Program-made: the position numbers and the translations under genes
Assembly (NCBI RefSeq): GCF_013141825.1
Contig: NZ_RZNH01000006.1
Coordinates: forward strand, 62,001-126,000
DNA: 64,000 bases
From: Marinifilum caeruleilacunae
GTDB taxonomy: Bacteria; Bacteroidota; Bacteroidia; Bacteroidales; Marinifilaceae
Direction: 5' to 3'
Notes under the pieces: model-generated
Told to the model about the DNA's origin: nothing
What the model saw: the letters and a program-made list of their open reading frames with translations, nothing else
Database searches by the model: none
Part shown: piece after piece, positions 26,099 through 34,427 of the stretch
Layout of the letters: each line of letters begins with the position of its first letter
How positions within the stretch are numbered: the first letter of the stretch is position 1

Positions 26099-27310
26099 AT
26101 GAAAAAGTTATTAGGAGTAATGCTGGCTGTTTTTTTATGCAGCAATGTATTCGCACAGGGAATTGAATTCGAGCACGGAACTTTTGCCGAAGCTTTGGCT
26201 AAAGCAAAAAAAGAAAACAAAATGGTTTTCATGGATTGTTACACCACCTGGTGTGGCCCATGTAAAATGTTGGCCAAAAATATTTTCCCTCAGAAAGAGG
26301 TAGGCGACTATTTTAATGCTCACTTTGTGAATGTTAAAATGGATATGGAAAAAGGTGAAGGTATCGAACTTCAGAAAAAATATGGTGTGAAAGCTTATCC
26401 AACCCTTCTTTTTATGGATGCCAATGGCAAAGTTGTACATACCAAAGTTGGGGGAGCTGATGCTGCTGGTTTAATCGAAGAAGCAAAAATTGCCGGCGAT
26501 CCTTCAAGACAAATTGGAGCGTTGGAGAAAAAATATGCCGAAGGAAATCGTGATCCTAAATTTGTTGCACAATATGTAAAGGCTTTATATGCAGCATACA
26601 AAAAAGAGGAAATGTTGCCTGTTGGAAAAGATTTTATTGCAAACTGTCCGAAAGAAAAATTGGTTAATGTAGATGCCTTTACAGTGATTGGCTATTCTGA
26701 AGCATTGGAATTTGGAAGTGAAGCCTACAAGTACATTATTGCCAACAAAGACAAATTTATTGCAGCCGAAGGAATTGGACAGCAGAATTATGATGCTGTT
26801 ATCGGCGCTGTGGTAAACAAATATGTTTCTGGTGTTGCAACAACAGGAACGATGGATGAATTGAAAGCAGCCATTGAAACTGCCAAGAAAGATTTCACAA
26901 CACCTCAGCAAAAAATGGCCGAAGATAACTGGTACTCTACTTACTATTTGGCACATAAAGAGTACGACACCTGGTTCGATAAGCAAATTTCTGCTGCTAA
27001 GGAAACTTTAAAGACCGATAAGAGAATGGGTTCGGGTATGTTGATTAATACTACATACCGTATTGCAATGGATCCTGCTTTCGCAAACTCAGGTCTATAC
27101 AGCAAAGCAATTAGCGCAGTAGAAGAATACCTGAAGGAAGATAGCGAAATGGTAGCTGCATATTATTGTCTTGCAAGCTTGTACAAGAAATCGAATAAAA
27201 AGGAGAAAGCATTGGAGAACATCAATGCATTTATCTCAAAAAATGAAGAACAAGGTGGAAAAACCGACCAACGTGTTTTATCATTGAAAGAAGAAATCGA
27301 AAAAATGTAA
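26099..27310 (+). CDS. Periplasmic thioredoxin-family protein with TPR-like C-terminus 1
   Basis: 403 residues. A signal peptide ends at VFAQ (about residue 20). A thioredoxin domain has TTWCGPCKML (CGPC 52-55) and cis-Pro at AYPTLLF. About 230 residues of helical repeats end in AYYCLASLYKKSNKKEKALENINAFIS, a TPR-like unit. It resembles DUF255/Thioredoxin_7-type proteins. It is predicted to act as a soluble periplasmic thiol-disulfide exchanger, with the helical part binding a partner. It is the first gene after ECF site 2 and paralogous to the genes at 47882 and 49061. Confidence 0.88.
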   Translation: MKKLLGVMLAVFLCSNVFAQGIEFEHGTFAEALAKAKKENKMVFMDCYTTWCGPCKMLAKNIFPQKEVGDYFNAHFVNVKMDMEKGEGIELQKKYGVKAYPTLLFMDANGKVVHTKVGGADAAGLIEEAKIAGDPSRQIGALEKKYAEGNRDPKFVAQYVKALYAAYKKEEMLPVGKDFIANCPKEKLVNVDAFTVIGYSEALEFGSEAYKYIIANKDKFIAAEGIGQQNYDAVIGAVVNKYVSGVATTGTMDELKAAIETAKKDFTTPQQKMAEDNWYSTYYLAHKEYDTWFDKQISAAKETLKTDKRMGSGMLINTTYRIAMDPAFANSGLYSKAISAVEEYLKEDSEMVAAYYCLASLYKKSNKKEKALENINAFISKNEEQGGKTDQRVLSLKEEIEKM

Positions 27311-27349
27311 TCAGTACAGAATTTATTGATTATTTTTAAACACTTAATA

Positions 27350-27391
27350 AAGTAGTTTGGCAATTCGTAATAGGGAAGCCAAACTACTTTT
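27350..27391 (+). terminator. Strong hairpin between thioredoxin 1 and the DUF4369-propeller gene
   Basis: Perfect 12-bp stem AAGTAGTTTGGC / GCCAAACTACTT (27350-27361 / 27378-27389) followed by TTTT (27388-27391). The weak T-tract suggests partial termination or attenuation, not a complete stop. Confidence 0.7.
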
Positions 27392-27422
27392 CCCAATCAA
27401 AAAACAAACATAAACCGATCAA

Positions 27423-29006
27423 ATGAAACTTAAAGTAAACCTACTAGTTGTCCTGGCAGCCATGCTGGGAATGTTTGCATGTAACAATGCAAAGCAAGAA
27501 ACAAAATCAGAAATGGTTTTAACGGGTACCATTACAGGTGTTGCCGATGGTACGAAACTGGAGCTAGCGCACTATACTGCCAGTGGTATGCAAAAAGATA
27601 CTGCCATTATCAAAGAAGGCAAGTTCGAAATTAAAGGAGACTACCCAAATCCAACCTTGTGCTACTTTGCAGTGGCCGAAACCAATACTTTTGCGCAAAT
27701 CTATGTGGAAAATGTTCCAATTAGCATTGTTGCTGATGTAAAAGATTTTGCCAACATGAAAGTTACAGGAAGTAAAGAACATGATACTTATGTAATTTAC
27801 ATGAAGGAGAGTAATCTTATCCGCGAAAAATACAAGCATATTATGGCTGAACTTTACAAGCCAGGTGTAAGCAAAGAAAAAGCGGAAGAATTAATGAAGA
27901 AGTTAGAACCTCAGCAGAAAGAAATTGATGCTCTGAATGAGAAATTCATCAAGGAAAATCCGGCATCGGCTCATGCTGCCAGCCTTGTTGTTAGAGAACT
28001 TTCTGGTAAGAATTATAAGGAAGCTCAAAAAATGGTGGCTGCAATGGATCCTCAACTTCAAAAGAATGTTACCATTGTGAATACACTTGCCGATATGGCA
28101 AAAAAAGGTGAAAAAGATGTTAGCATTGATGAATTAATGGCCAATGTTAAGAATGTATCTTACCAGGTTGACAAGAAATTTAATGGAGAAGCATTAACAG
28201 ATATCATTTACCTGGGAGCATTTAAAAACAATAACATTTGTGCTTTGAAGAAAGATGGTAGCATACAGGTGATCGATCCAAATGGTAAGGTTCTTAAGAA
28301 TATGAAACCAGAACATAACGGACAGGCATCATCACTAGCAATTGATGCAGATAATAATATTTACCTGCTATGTGCCATTCAGGAAGAAGTTGAGAAGAAA
28401 GTTCGTGGTAGAAAAATTAAAAGAATGATGCCTAAATCGGTAGAGTGTGTTGTTCTTGACGAGAATGGAAAAGAAAAGGCAAAATATGAATTGAAAGATG
28501 TGATTACTGCAACTGGTGCAAGAATTATTGATAACAACCTTGTGATTGCTGACTACAGAGATGCTAAACTTGCCATGTTTAATAAGACTACTGGTGAAGC
28601 TGGTCCTGTAATGAATGATATGCGTCCATGTTGTGGTATTCTTGATTTCTCGGTGAATGCCAAGAAAGAAATTTTGGTTGCGAACCTTGGTGCTTTTCGT
28701 GTTCAAGGCTTCAACTTTTCAGGCGAAAGTATTTTGACTTTCGGTCAGAGAGGAAAAACACTTAACGATTTCCATGGATGTTGTAATCCTGTTTCAGTAG
28801 CTTCATTAAACAGTGGTGCTATCGTAACTGTTGAGAAGGATCCTACTCGTATTAAAGTATACAGTAGTGCTGGTGCAAAACAAATTGCTGGTATCGAAGA
28901 GTTGGTGAAAGGATGTTCGTACATTCCAATGATCTCTGATGCGAAGGACAACCTTTATTTGGCTTCTGCCGAAAAAGGAATTGTAAAGTGTGTATCAGTG
29001 AATTAA
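27423..29006 (+). CDS. DUF4369 - cysteine-pair beta-propeller lipoprotein
   Basis: 527 residues with lipobox MFAC (C20). Residues about 30-120 form a DUF4369 domain (MVLTGTITGVADGTKLELAHY), like that of the neighbouring TlpA lipoproteins, followed by the usual helical linker. In place of the thioredoxin domain there is an NHL-like beta-propeller (about 240-527). Two vicinal Cys-Cys pairs stand out: PCCGILDF (403-404) and FHGCCNPVSVA (453-454), plus C498 and C523. From memory, the CCG...GCCNP combination also occurs in NHL-type proteins of other phyla. The cysteines could bind metal or be redox partners of the TlpA proteins. Function unknown. Confidence 0.8.
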   Translation: MKLKVNLLVVLAAMLGMFACNNAKQETKSEMVLTGTITGVADGTKLELAHYTASGMQKDTAIIKEGKFEIKGDYPNPTLCYFAVAETNTFAQIYVENVPISIVADVKDFANMKVTGSKEHDTYVIYMKESNLIREKYKHIMAELYKPGVSKEKAEELMKKLEPQQKEIDALNEKFIKENPASAHAASLVVRELSGKNYKEAQKMVAAMDPQLQKNVTIVNTLADMAKKGEKDVSIDELMANVKNVSYQVDKKFNGEALTDIIYLGAFKNNNICALKKDGSIQVIDPNGKVLKNMKPEHNGQASSLAIDADNNIYLLCAIQEEVEKKVRGRKIKRMMPKSVECVVLDENGKEKAKYELKDVITATGARIIDNNLVIADYRDAKLAMFNKTTGEAGPVMNDMRPCCGILDFSVNAKKEILVANLGAFRVQGFNFSGESILTFGQRGKTLNDFHGCCNPVSVASLNSGAIVTVEKDPTRIKVYSSAGAKQIAGIEELVKGCSYIPMISDAKDNLYLASAEKGIVKCVSVN

Positions 29007-29030
29007 GATTGATAAGAAAACTTAAACGAA

Positions 29031-29064
29031 AGGGTCATTTTTTACAAATGGCTCTTTTTTTTTG
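29031..29064 (+). terminator. Rho-independent terminator after the propeller gene
   Basis: Ten-bp stem AGGGTCATTT / AAATGGCTCT (29031-29040 / 29046-29055, two G-T pairs) and a nine-T tract. It lies 24 bases after the stop codon. Confidence 0.88.
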
Positions 29065-29131
29065 CTTTTTTTTCACCCGATTCGCTCATTTAATTGTCTA
29101 TATAATAGAAGCGAATAAAAGGGAGAAAGTC

Positions 29132-29503
29132 ATGATTAATGTAGAATACAAATCGGATAAAGATATTTTGGATGTTGTGATGACAGGGAGGATACAATTC
29201 GCTCAGATGAAAGAATATTGTTTGAATCTTTTAAAAGACTTAACAACACCAAAACATATAAGGATATTGGAAGATGCAAGTCAGGCAGAACTGCTTTACG
29301 ATATCGATGATGCTGAAAGATTAGGTACAATTCTGGAAGCGGAATTAGATCATAGGTTTATTGTGAGTCATGCATTAATTCGCCGAAATCCGCTCGATAC
29401 GGCCTACGGTATCATTAGAATGAAAACCAATACAAACGATCGCTACCATTTAAAGGTATTTTCTACAGCCGAAAATGGAAGAGATTGGTTACTGAGAGAA
29501 TAA
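29132..29503 (+). CDS. Small STAS/SpoIIAA-like protein
   Basis: 123 residues from ATG 29132, which follows a good GGGAGAAAG ribosome-binding sequence. An in-frame ATG at 28988 overlaps the previous gene and terminator and gives an unlikely hydrophobic start. Alternating strands and helices (DILDVVMTGRIQFAQMKEYC, HIRILEDASQ, RFIVSHALIRRN, YHLKVFSTAENGRDWL) fit the SpoIIAA/STAS-like fold; the ending resembles the F-ST-eeA--WL motif of that family. Likely a cytoplasmic lipid- or protein-binding regulator. Confidence 0.6.
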   Translation: MINVEYKSDKDILDVVMTGRIQFAQMKEYCLNLLKDLTTPKHIRILEDASQAELLYDIDDAERLGTILEAELDHRFIVSHALIRRNPLDTAYGIIRMKTNTNDRYHLKVFSTAENGRDWLLRE

Positions 29504-29589
29504 CTATTAACACCATTATAAATTACTTTTTTACGAAGTGAATGTTAGCGGGTATTTTTGTCAGATTTAATACTCGTGTCATAGTAATA

Positions 29590-29618
29590 AACCGGATCGT
29601 TTAACGATTCGGTTTTTT
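29590..29618 (+). terminator. Rho-independent terminator after the STAS-like gene
   Basis: Ten-bp stem AACCGGATCG / CGATTCGGTT (29590-29599 / 29605-29614, one G-T pair), loop TTTAA, then T residues to 29618. Confidence 0.9.
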
Positions 29619-29917
29619 CTTTTAGTGAACCTTCCAACACCCAAAATTAACCGGGAAAGCAATTCATTACTGCGTTTAAAGGTTTTAAATAAGTAATTGA
29701 ATTTTATTTAGATTCAATTTATTTAGAGACTTTGATTATTGTTTTTAATTGTGAAAATATGTTAATTACATATTTGGTGAAGTTATAATGAAATCAGTAT
29801 GATTAGATGTTTTAAGTTTTGTTTTAAAAACTTGCATAAGGTTAAATTATTTATGAAGACAATTGAGTAGTATAACCAGTGAATCTACAATGCAAAATAT
29901 ATTTTTTAAACACATAC
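29619..29917. other. AT-rich intergenic stretch upstream of glpA
   Basis: No gene or clear repeat is seen on either strand. The sequence is very AT-rich with runs such as TTTAAATAAGTAATTGAATTTTATTT, and probably acts only as an upstream promoter region. Confidence 0.6.
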
Positions 29918-29948
29918 TTTGTAATACTATGTATGATGTATATCTTTG
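29918..29948 (+). promoter_or_regulatory. Bacteroidota housekeeping promoter of the glpABC operon
   Basis: TTTG (29918-29921), 19 bases, then TATCTTTG (29941-29948): an exact match to the -33/-7 consensus with correct spacing. The imperfect inverted repeat CATAC(N)12-13GTATG around 29913-29935 overlaps the spacer and could be an operator. The glpA ATG lies 68 bases downstream. Confidence 0.75.
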
Positions 29949-30015
29949 TATTGAAAGATTTTTCAAAATCTTCTTTAATCTGAATGAAAAGCTATAGATA
30001 ATAACAAAACTCATC

Positions 30016-31641
30016 ATGAATAAGAATAGATCCAAAGAATATGATGTAATTATCATCGGAGGGGGAGCAACAGGTGCGGGGACAGCGCGGGATTGTGCGA
30101 TGAGAGGATTAAGCGTATTGCTCGTAGAACGTCATGATTTTGCAACCGGAGCCACAGGTAGAAATCATGGACTATTACATAGTGGTGCCAGATATGCAGT
30201 AACCGATCATGAATCGGCAGCAGAGTGTATCGAAGAAAATATGATTTTGCGAAAGATTGCAAACCATTGCATTGAGGAGAACGATGGACTATTTCTGACA
30301 CTACCAGAAGATGACATTGCATTTCAATCACAATTTGTGGATGCATGTAGCAGTGCGGGAATATCAACCGAGATTATCGATCCTAAACTGGCTCTTCAAA
30401 TGGAGCCATCAGCAAATCCGGATCTAATTGGAGCGGTACGAGTACCTGATGGTTCAGTGGATCCATTTCGCCTGACCATGTCGAATGCATTGGATGCAAG
30501 ATTACATGGAACGGATATTTTAACCCAACATGAGGTTACCGATATTTTGAAGGAACAGGATCGTGTGATAGGAGTGGAGCTATTCGATCATGGAAAAAAG
30601 GAAAAAGTAAATTACTACGGAAAAATTGTTTGTAATGCAGCTGGGATATGGGGACACCATATTGCCAATTTTGCAGGAGTAAATATCAATATGTTTCCGG
30701 CAAAAGGATCTCTATTAATATTCGGGCACCGCGTGAACAAAATGGTGTTGAACCGTTGTCGCAAACCGGCCAATGCAGACATTCTTGTTCCAGGCGATAC
30801 CATTTGTCTGATTGGAACCACATCGGAACGTATTCCTATCGAAGAAATAGATAACATGTATGTTTCCAAAGATGACGTGGATGTGCTGATTAGAGAAGGG
30901 GTAAAGCTTTCTCCATCATTGGCAACAACCAGAATTCTTCGTGCCTATGCAGGGGTTCGCCCATTGGTGGCAGCCGACGATGATCCAAGTGGCAGAAGCA
31001 TTAGTCGTGGTATTGTACTGATGGATCACAAAGAACGCGATGGTCTGGAAGGTTTTGTAACTATCACTGGTGGTAAACTAATGACTTATCGCCTAATGGC
31101 CGAGGAGGCAACCGATTTGATTTGCAAGAAATTATCGGTAGATAAAAAATGCGAAACTGCCAGCATTCCATTACCAGGATCGGAGAAAAGCGAAGAAACA
31201 TTGAGTAATGCTGGAAATAAAATATATACAGGAGCAAGTATCACACAAAAATCGGCAAAAGACAGGCATGGATCTTTAGCGCATAAAATTGCCAATGGCG
31301 ATAGTAACGAAGATTCGATGGTTTGTGAATGTGAAGGAGTTTCAATTGGTGAGGTAAAATATGCAATTAACGAATTGCATGTAAACAACCTGATTGATTT
31401 AAGAAGACGTACTCGTGTAGGAATGGGAACATGTCAGGGAGAACTGTGTGCCTGTCGAGCAGCCGGTTTACTTTGCGAATCGATGGAAGAAGCTGGAAAA
31501 GCAAAAGATGATTTGGCCAATTTCCTTCAGGAAAGATGGAAAGGGATGTCGCCAATCGCATGGGGAGAAACGATTAATGAGATTCAATTCACTTCGTGGA
31601 TTTATGAGGGGATTTATGGTTTGAAACCAGAAAACAATTAA
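30016..31641 (+). CDS. glpA: Anaerobic glycerol-3-phosphate dehydrogenase subunit A
   Basis: 541 residues. An N-terminal FAD-binding motif (VIIIGGGATGAGTARDCAMRG, residues ~12-32) and a DAO-type fold (GRNHGLLHSGARYAV) are followed by a C-terminal BFD-like domain with [2Fe-2S] ligands C437, C439, C473 and C478 (CEC...GTCQGELC), as in GlpA of the GlpABC complex. It oxidises sn-glycerol-3-phosphate to dihydroxyacetone phosphate and passes electrons through GlpB/GlpC to the quinone pool. It is first in the glpABC operon. Confidence 0.95.
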   Translation: MNKNRSKEYDVIIIGGGATGAGTARDCAMRGLSVLLVERHDFATGATGRNHGLLHSGARYAVTDHESAAECIEENMILRKIANHCIEENDGLFLTLPEDDIAFQSQFVDACSSAGISTEIIDPKLALQMEPSANPDLIGAVRVPDGSVDPFRLTMSNALDARLHGTDILTQHEVTDILKEQDRVIGVELFDHGKKEKVNYYGKIVCNAAGIWGHHIANFAGVNINMFPAKGSLLIFGHRVNKMVLNRCRKPANADILVPGDTICLIGTTSERIPIEEIDNMYVSKDDVDVLIREGVKLSPSLATTRILRAYAGVRPLVAADDDPSGRSISRGIVLMDHKERDGLEGFVTITGGKLMTYRLMAEEATDLICKKLSVDKKCETASIPLPGSEKSEETLSNAGNKIYTGASITQKSAKDRHGSLAHKIANGDSNEDSMVCECEGVSIGEVKYAINELHVNNLIDLRRRTRVGMGTCQGELCACRAAGLLCESMEEAGKAKDDLANFLQERWKGMSPIAWGETINEIQFTSWIYEGIYGLKPENN

Positions 31642-31650
31642 GCTAGGAGT

Positions 31651-32892
31651 ATGAAATTCGATAACATTATAATAGGTGGTGGGTTAAGCGGACTCACCTG
31701 TGGAATCAAGTTGGCGGAGCAGGGAAAAAAATGTGCTATTGTTTCATCAGGTCAAAGTGCAATTCATTTCTTTTCTGGTTCGTTCGATTTGTTAGGTAAA
31801 GTCAACGGCGAGGAAGTTACTAATCCTCTTGAAAGTATGAAATTTTTACCTCAGCAGCATCCATATCAACGTGTTGGACTTGAAAATATTGAAAGATTAA
31901 CCGACGAAGCCTTGCATTTGTTAATTCGTGCAGGTTTAAGTTTTACAGGTAAAGCCGATCGAAACCATTACACCCTAACGCCGATGGGCGTGATGAAACC
32001 AACTTGGTTAACATTGAATGATTTTACCAGCTTCGATCAAAAGGATTCATTCCCATGGAAGAAAGCAGTGATTTTAAACTTTAGCGGATTTTTAGATTTT
32101 CATACTCTTTTTATCAAAGATGGATTGAAGAAATTCGATATCAATGCGCAAATCAAAAATGTTTCGATGAAGCAGTTTGAGGCCATTCGTAAAAATCCGA
32201 GCGAGATGCGTTCTACCAATATTGCGAAAGAATTCGACAAAGGAAATGCCATTGAAGAATTTGCACAGAAAGCGAATTTATTAAGCGAAGGTTTTGATGT
32301 GGTGATTCTTCCTGCCGTATTCGGATTGTTCAATAAATCGGTAGCCGATCAGCTAAAGGAAAAAATTAACAAGCCAGTTCTTTTATTGCCAGCCATACCT
32401 CCTTCGGTTCCTGGCATTAGATCTCAAATCACTTTGCGCGAAAGATTTCAGGAACTGGGAGGAACCTATCTTTTGGGCGATAATGTAGAAGAAGGAATAT
32501 TTGAAGATGGACGATTATTGGAAATCAGAACCAATAATCATGGAGATATAAAATTTGAAGCCGACCAGTTTATTCTGGCTAGCGGAAGCTTCTATAGCAA
32601 AGGAATTGTAGCAACTCACGATAAATTGTACGAACCAATATTCGGATTGGATATTGATGGAGACAATAATCGCGAAGAGTGGTTTGATGAGAAGTTCTTT
32701 AACGATCAAGCCTTTATGCGTTATGGCGTAAAAACGGATGAGAATTTTAGAGCCTTGATGAATGGTGAACCTGTTCAAAATTTATTTGTTGCAGGTTCTG
32801 TATTGGGAGGAGCAAATCCTCTGAAAGAAGGAAGTGGAGCAGGGATAAGTTTACTTACATCGCTTCATGCTGCTGAACAAATTTTAAAATAA
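31651..32892 (+). CDS. glpB: Anaerobic glycerol-3-phosphate dehydrogenase subunit B
   Basis: 413 residues. An N-terminal flavin-binding turn FDNIIIGGGLSGLTCGIKLAEQGKK (2-26) and a C-terminal FVAGSVLGGANPLKEGSGAGISLLT match GlpB flavoproteins. The segment FTGKADRNHYTLTPMGVMKPTWLT is typical of the family. It probably binds FMN and shuttles electrons between GlpA and the iron-sulfur subunit GlpC. It starts nine bases after glpA and precedes glpC by seven. Confidence 0.93.
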   Translation: MKFDNIIIGGGLSGLTCGIKLAEQGKKCAIVSSGQSAIHFFSGSFDLLGKVNGEEVTNPLESMKFLPQQHPYQRVGLENIERLTDEALHLLIRAGLSFTGKADRNHYTLTPMGVMKPTWLTLNDFTSFDQKDSFPWKKAVILNFSGFLDFHTLFIKDGLKKFDINAQIKNVSMKQFEAIRKNPSEMRSTNIAKEFDKGNAIEEFAQKANLLSEGFDVVILPAVFGLFNKSVADQLKEKINKPVLLLPAIPPSVPGIRSQITLRERFQELGGTYLLGDNVEEGIFEDGRLLEIRTNNHGDIKFEADQFILASGSFYSKGIVATHDKLYEPIFGLDIDGDNNREEWFDEKFFNDQAFMRYGVKTDENFRALMNGEPVQNLFVAGSVLGGANPLKEGSGAGISLLTSLHAAEQILK

Positions 32893-32899
32893 CAGGACA

Positions 32900-34159
32900 A
32901 TGAAAAAGGAAATTTTTAAACCATATAACGTAAGCGATAATAACTTTGAACAGTGTGTCAAATGTACTATCTGTACGGTTTATTGTCCGGTGTTGGAAGT
33001 AAATCCCGATTATCCGGGACCAAAACAGTCGGGTCCCGACGGTGAACGAATGCGTTTAAAGGATCCCGAGTTTTACGATGAGGCTTTAAAGCTATGCTTA
33101 AACTGTAAACGTTGCGAGGTAGCTTGTCCATCGGGAGTGAAGATTGGAGATATCATTCAGTCGGCTAGGATTAAGTACAGCAAAAGCAAGCCAAAACTTC
33201 GCGATATGATTCTTGCCAATACCGATATTGTTGGTACAATGGCAAGTACGTTTGCGCCGATTGTGAATACTGCCGTAGCACTAAAGCCTGTTCGCAAGGT
33301 GATGGATAGTGTTTTAAAGATCGACCATCACCGTATGTTCCCGAAGTATACTGGTTTGCGATTTGAAACCTGGTATCGCAGGTATGCCGAAAAGAAACAG
33401 AAAGAATTCAAGAAGCATGTAAGCTATTTTCATGGCTGTTATGTGAATTATAACTTTCCGCAGTTGGGTAAGGATTTAATCAAGATCATGAATGCCGCAG
33501 GTTATGGTGTTCATCTTCTCGAAAAAGAAAAGTGTTGTGGTGTGGCGCTGATATCCAATGGTTTAATTAAGCAAGCTACCAAGCAGGCAAAACACAATGT
33601 TGAAGCATTCAAGAAATCCATTGTAGATAAAAACATGCCTGTGATTTCCACATCATCAACCTGTATTTTTACCATTCGCGATGAGTATCCTCATTTGTTG
33701 GGTGTAAAAAATGAAGAAATCAGGGATGAAAGTGAATTGGCAACAAGGTTCCTGTTCCGTTTAATTGATGAAGGAAAGTTGAAGCTTGCTTTTAAAAAGA
33801 ACTACAAAAAGCGCATTGCATATCATACGCCTTGTCATATGGAAAAGCTGGGTTGGTCGATTTATTCAACAACTTTACTTCGTATGATTCCAGGATTGGA
33901 ATTTGTAAATCTTGAATCGCAATGTTGCGGAATTGCAGGAACTTACGGATTTAAAAAAGAAAACTACGAAACCTCACAGGAAGTTGGTAAACCACTGTTC
34001 GAACAAATCGAAAAATCAAAAGTTGATTTCGTAGCAACAGATTGTGAAACATGCAAATGGCAGATCGAAATGTCGACATCAAATAAAGTTCAACATCCTG
34101 TTTCAATTCTTGCAGAAGCAATTGATGTTGAGGCCACAATGAAACTTTGGCAAGAATAA
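32900..34159 (+). CDS. glpC: Anaerobic glycerol-3-phosphate dehydrogenase subunit C (iron-sulfur)
   Basis: 419 residues. Two 4Fe-4S clusters: C19, C22, C25, C29 (CVKCTICTVYCP) and C66, C69, C72, C76 (CLNCKRCEVACP). Two CCG-domain cysteine motifs follow (EKCCGVALISNG and SQCCGIAGTYGF), as in heterodisulfide-reductase-type electron carriers. It anchors the GlpABC complex to the membrane and delivers electrons to menaquinone. No glpF or glpK is adjacent, which is unlike many glp loci. Confidence 0.95.
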   Translation: MKKEIFKPYNVSDNNFEQCVKCTICTVYCPVLEVNPDYPGPKQSGPDGERMRLKDPEFYDEALKLCLNCKRCEVACPSGVKIGDIIQSARIKYSKSKPKLRDMILANTDIVGTMASTFAPIVNTAVALKPVRKVMDSVLKIDHHRMFPKYTGLRFETWYRRYAEKKQKEFKKHVSYFHGCYVNYNFPQLGKDLIKIMNAAGYGVHLLEKEKCCGVALISNGLIKQATKQAKHNVEAFKKSIVDKNMPVISTSSTCIFTIRDEYPHLLGVKNEEIRDESELATRFLFRLIDEGKLKLAFKKNYKKRIAYHTPCHMEKLGWSIYSTTLLRMIPGLEFVNLESQCCGIAGTYGFKKENYETSQEVGKPLFEQIEKSKVDFVATDCETCKWQIEMSTSNKVQHPVSILAEAIDVEATMKLWQE

Positions 34160-34218
34160 ATAAGAGAAGAAAGCTAATGGTGTAATTTTATAAAACATTT
34201 TATTTTTAAGTTAGGGTG

Positions 34219-34268
34219 ATGCCGTGATTATTGGATTTTTGTGATCCATTAATTGCGGCATTTTTTTT
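34219..34268 (+). terminator. Rho-independent terminator of glpABC
   Basis: Long stem ATGCCGTGATTA / TAATTGCGGCAT (34219-34230 / 34250-34261, two G-T pairs) topped by an inner TGGAT/ATCCA hairpin, followed by eight T residues. Confidence 0.9.
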
Positions 34269-34341
34269 GCATATAAACCATCTTTTAAACTTTATACTGT
34301 TATATCGGTTTTTTAAGGTGTGAAAATAGGAGATTCCCTAC

Positions 34342-34372
34342 TTGTGAAATTCAAAGTGGTAATCTATTTTTA
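34342..34372 (+). promoter_or_regulatory. Possible promoter of the MFS/POT transporter gene
   Basis: TTG (34342-34344), 20 bases, then TATTTTTA (34365-34372), one mismatch from TAnnTTTG. The gene starts 56 bases downstream. Confidence 0.4.
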
Positions 34373-34427
34373 CCGCCCAATATAGCAAACAACGTAACCT
34401 TAAAATAAAACTAAACAAAGAATTAAA

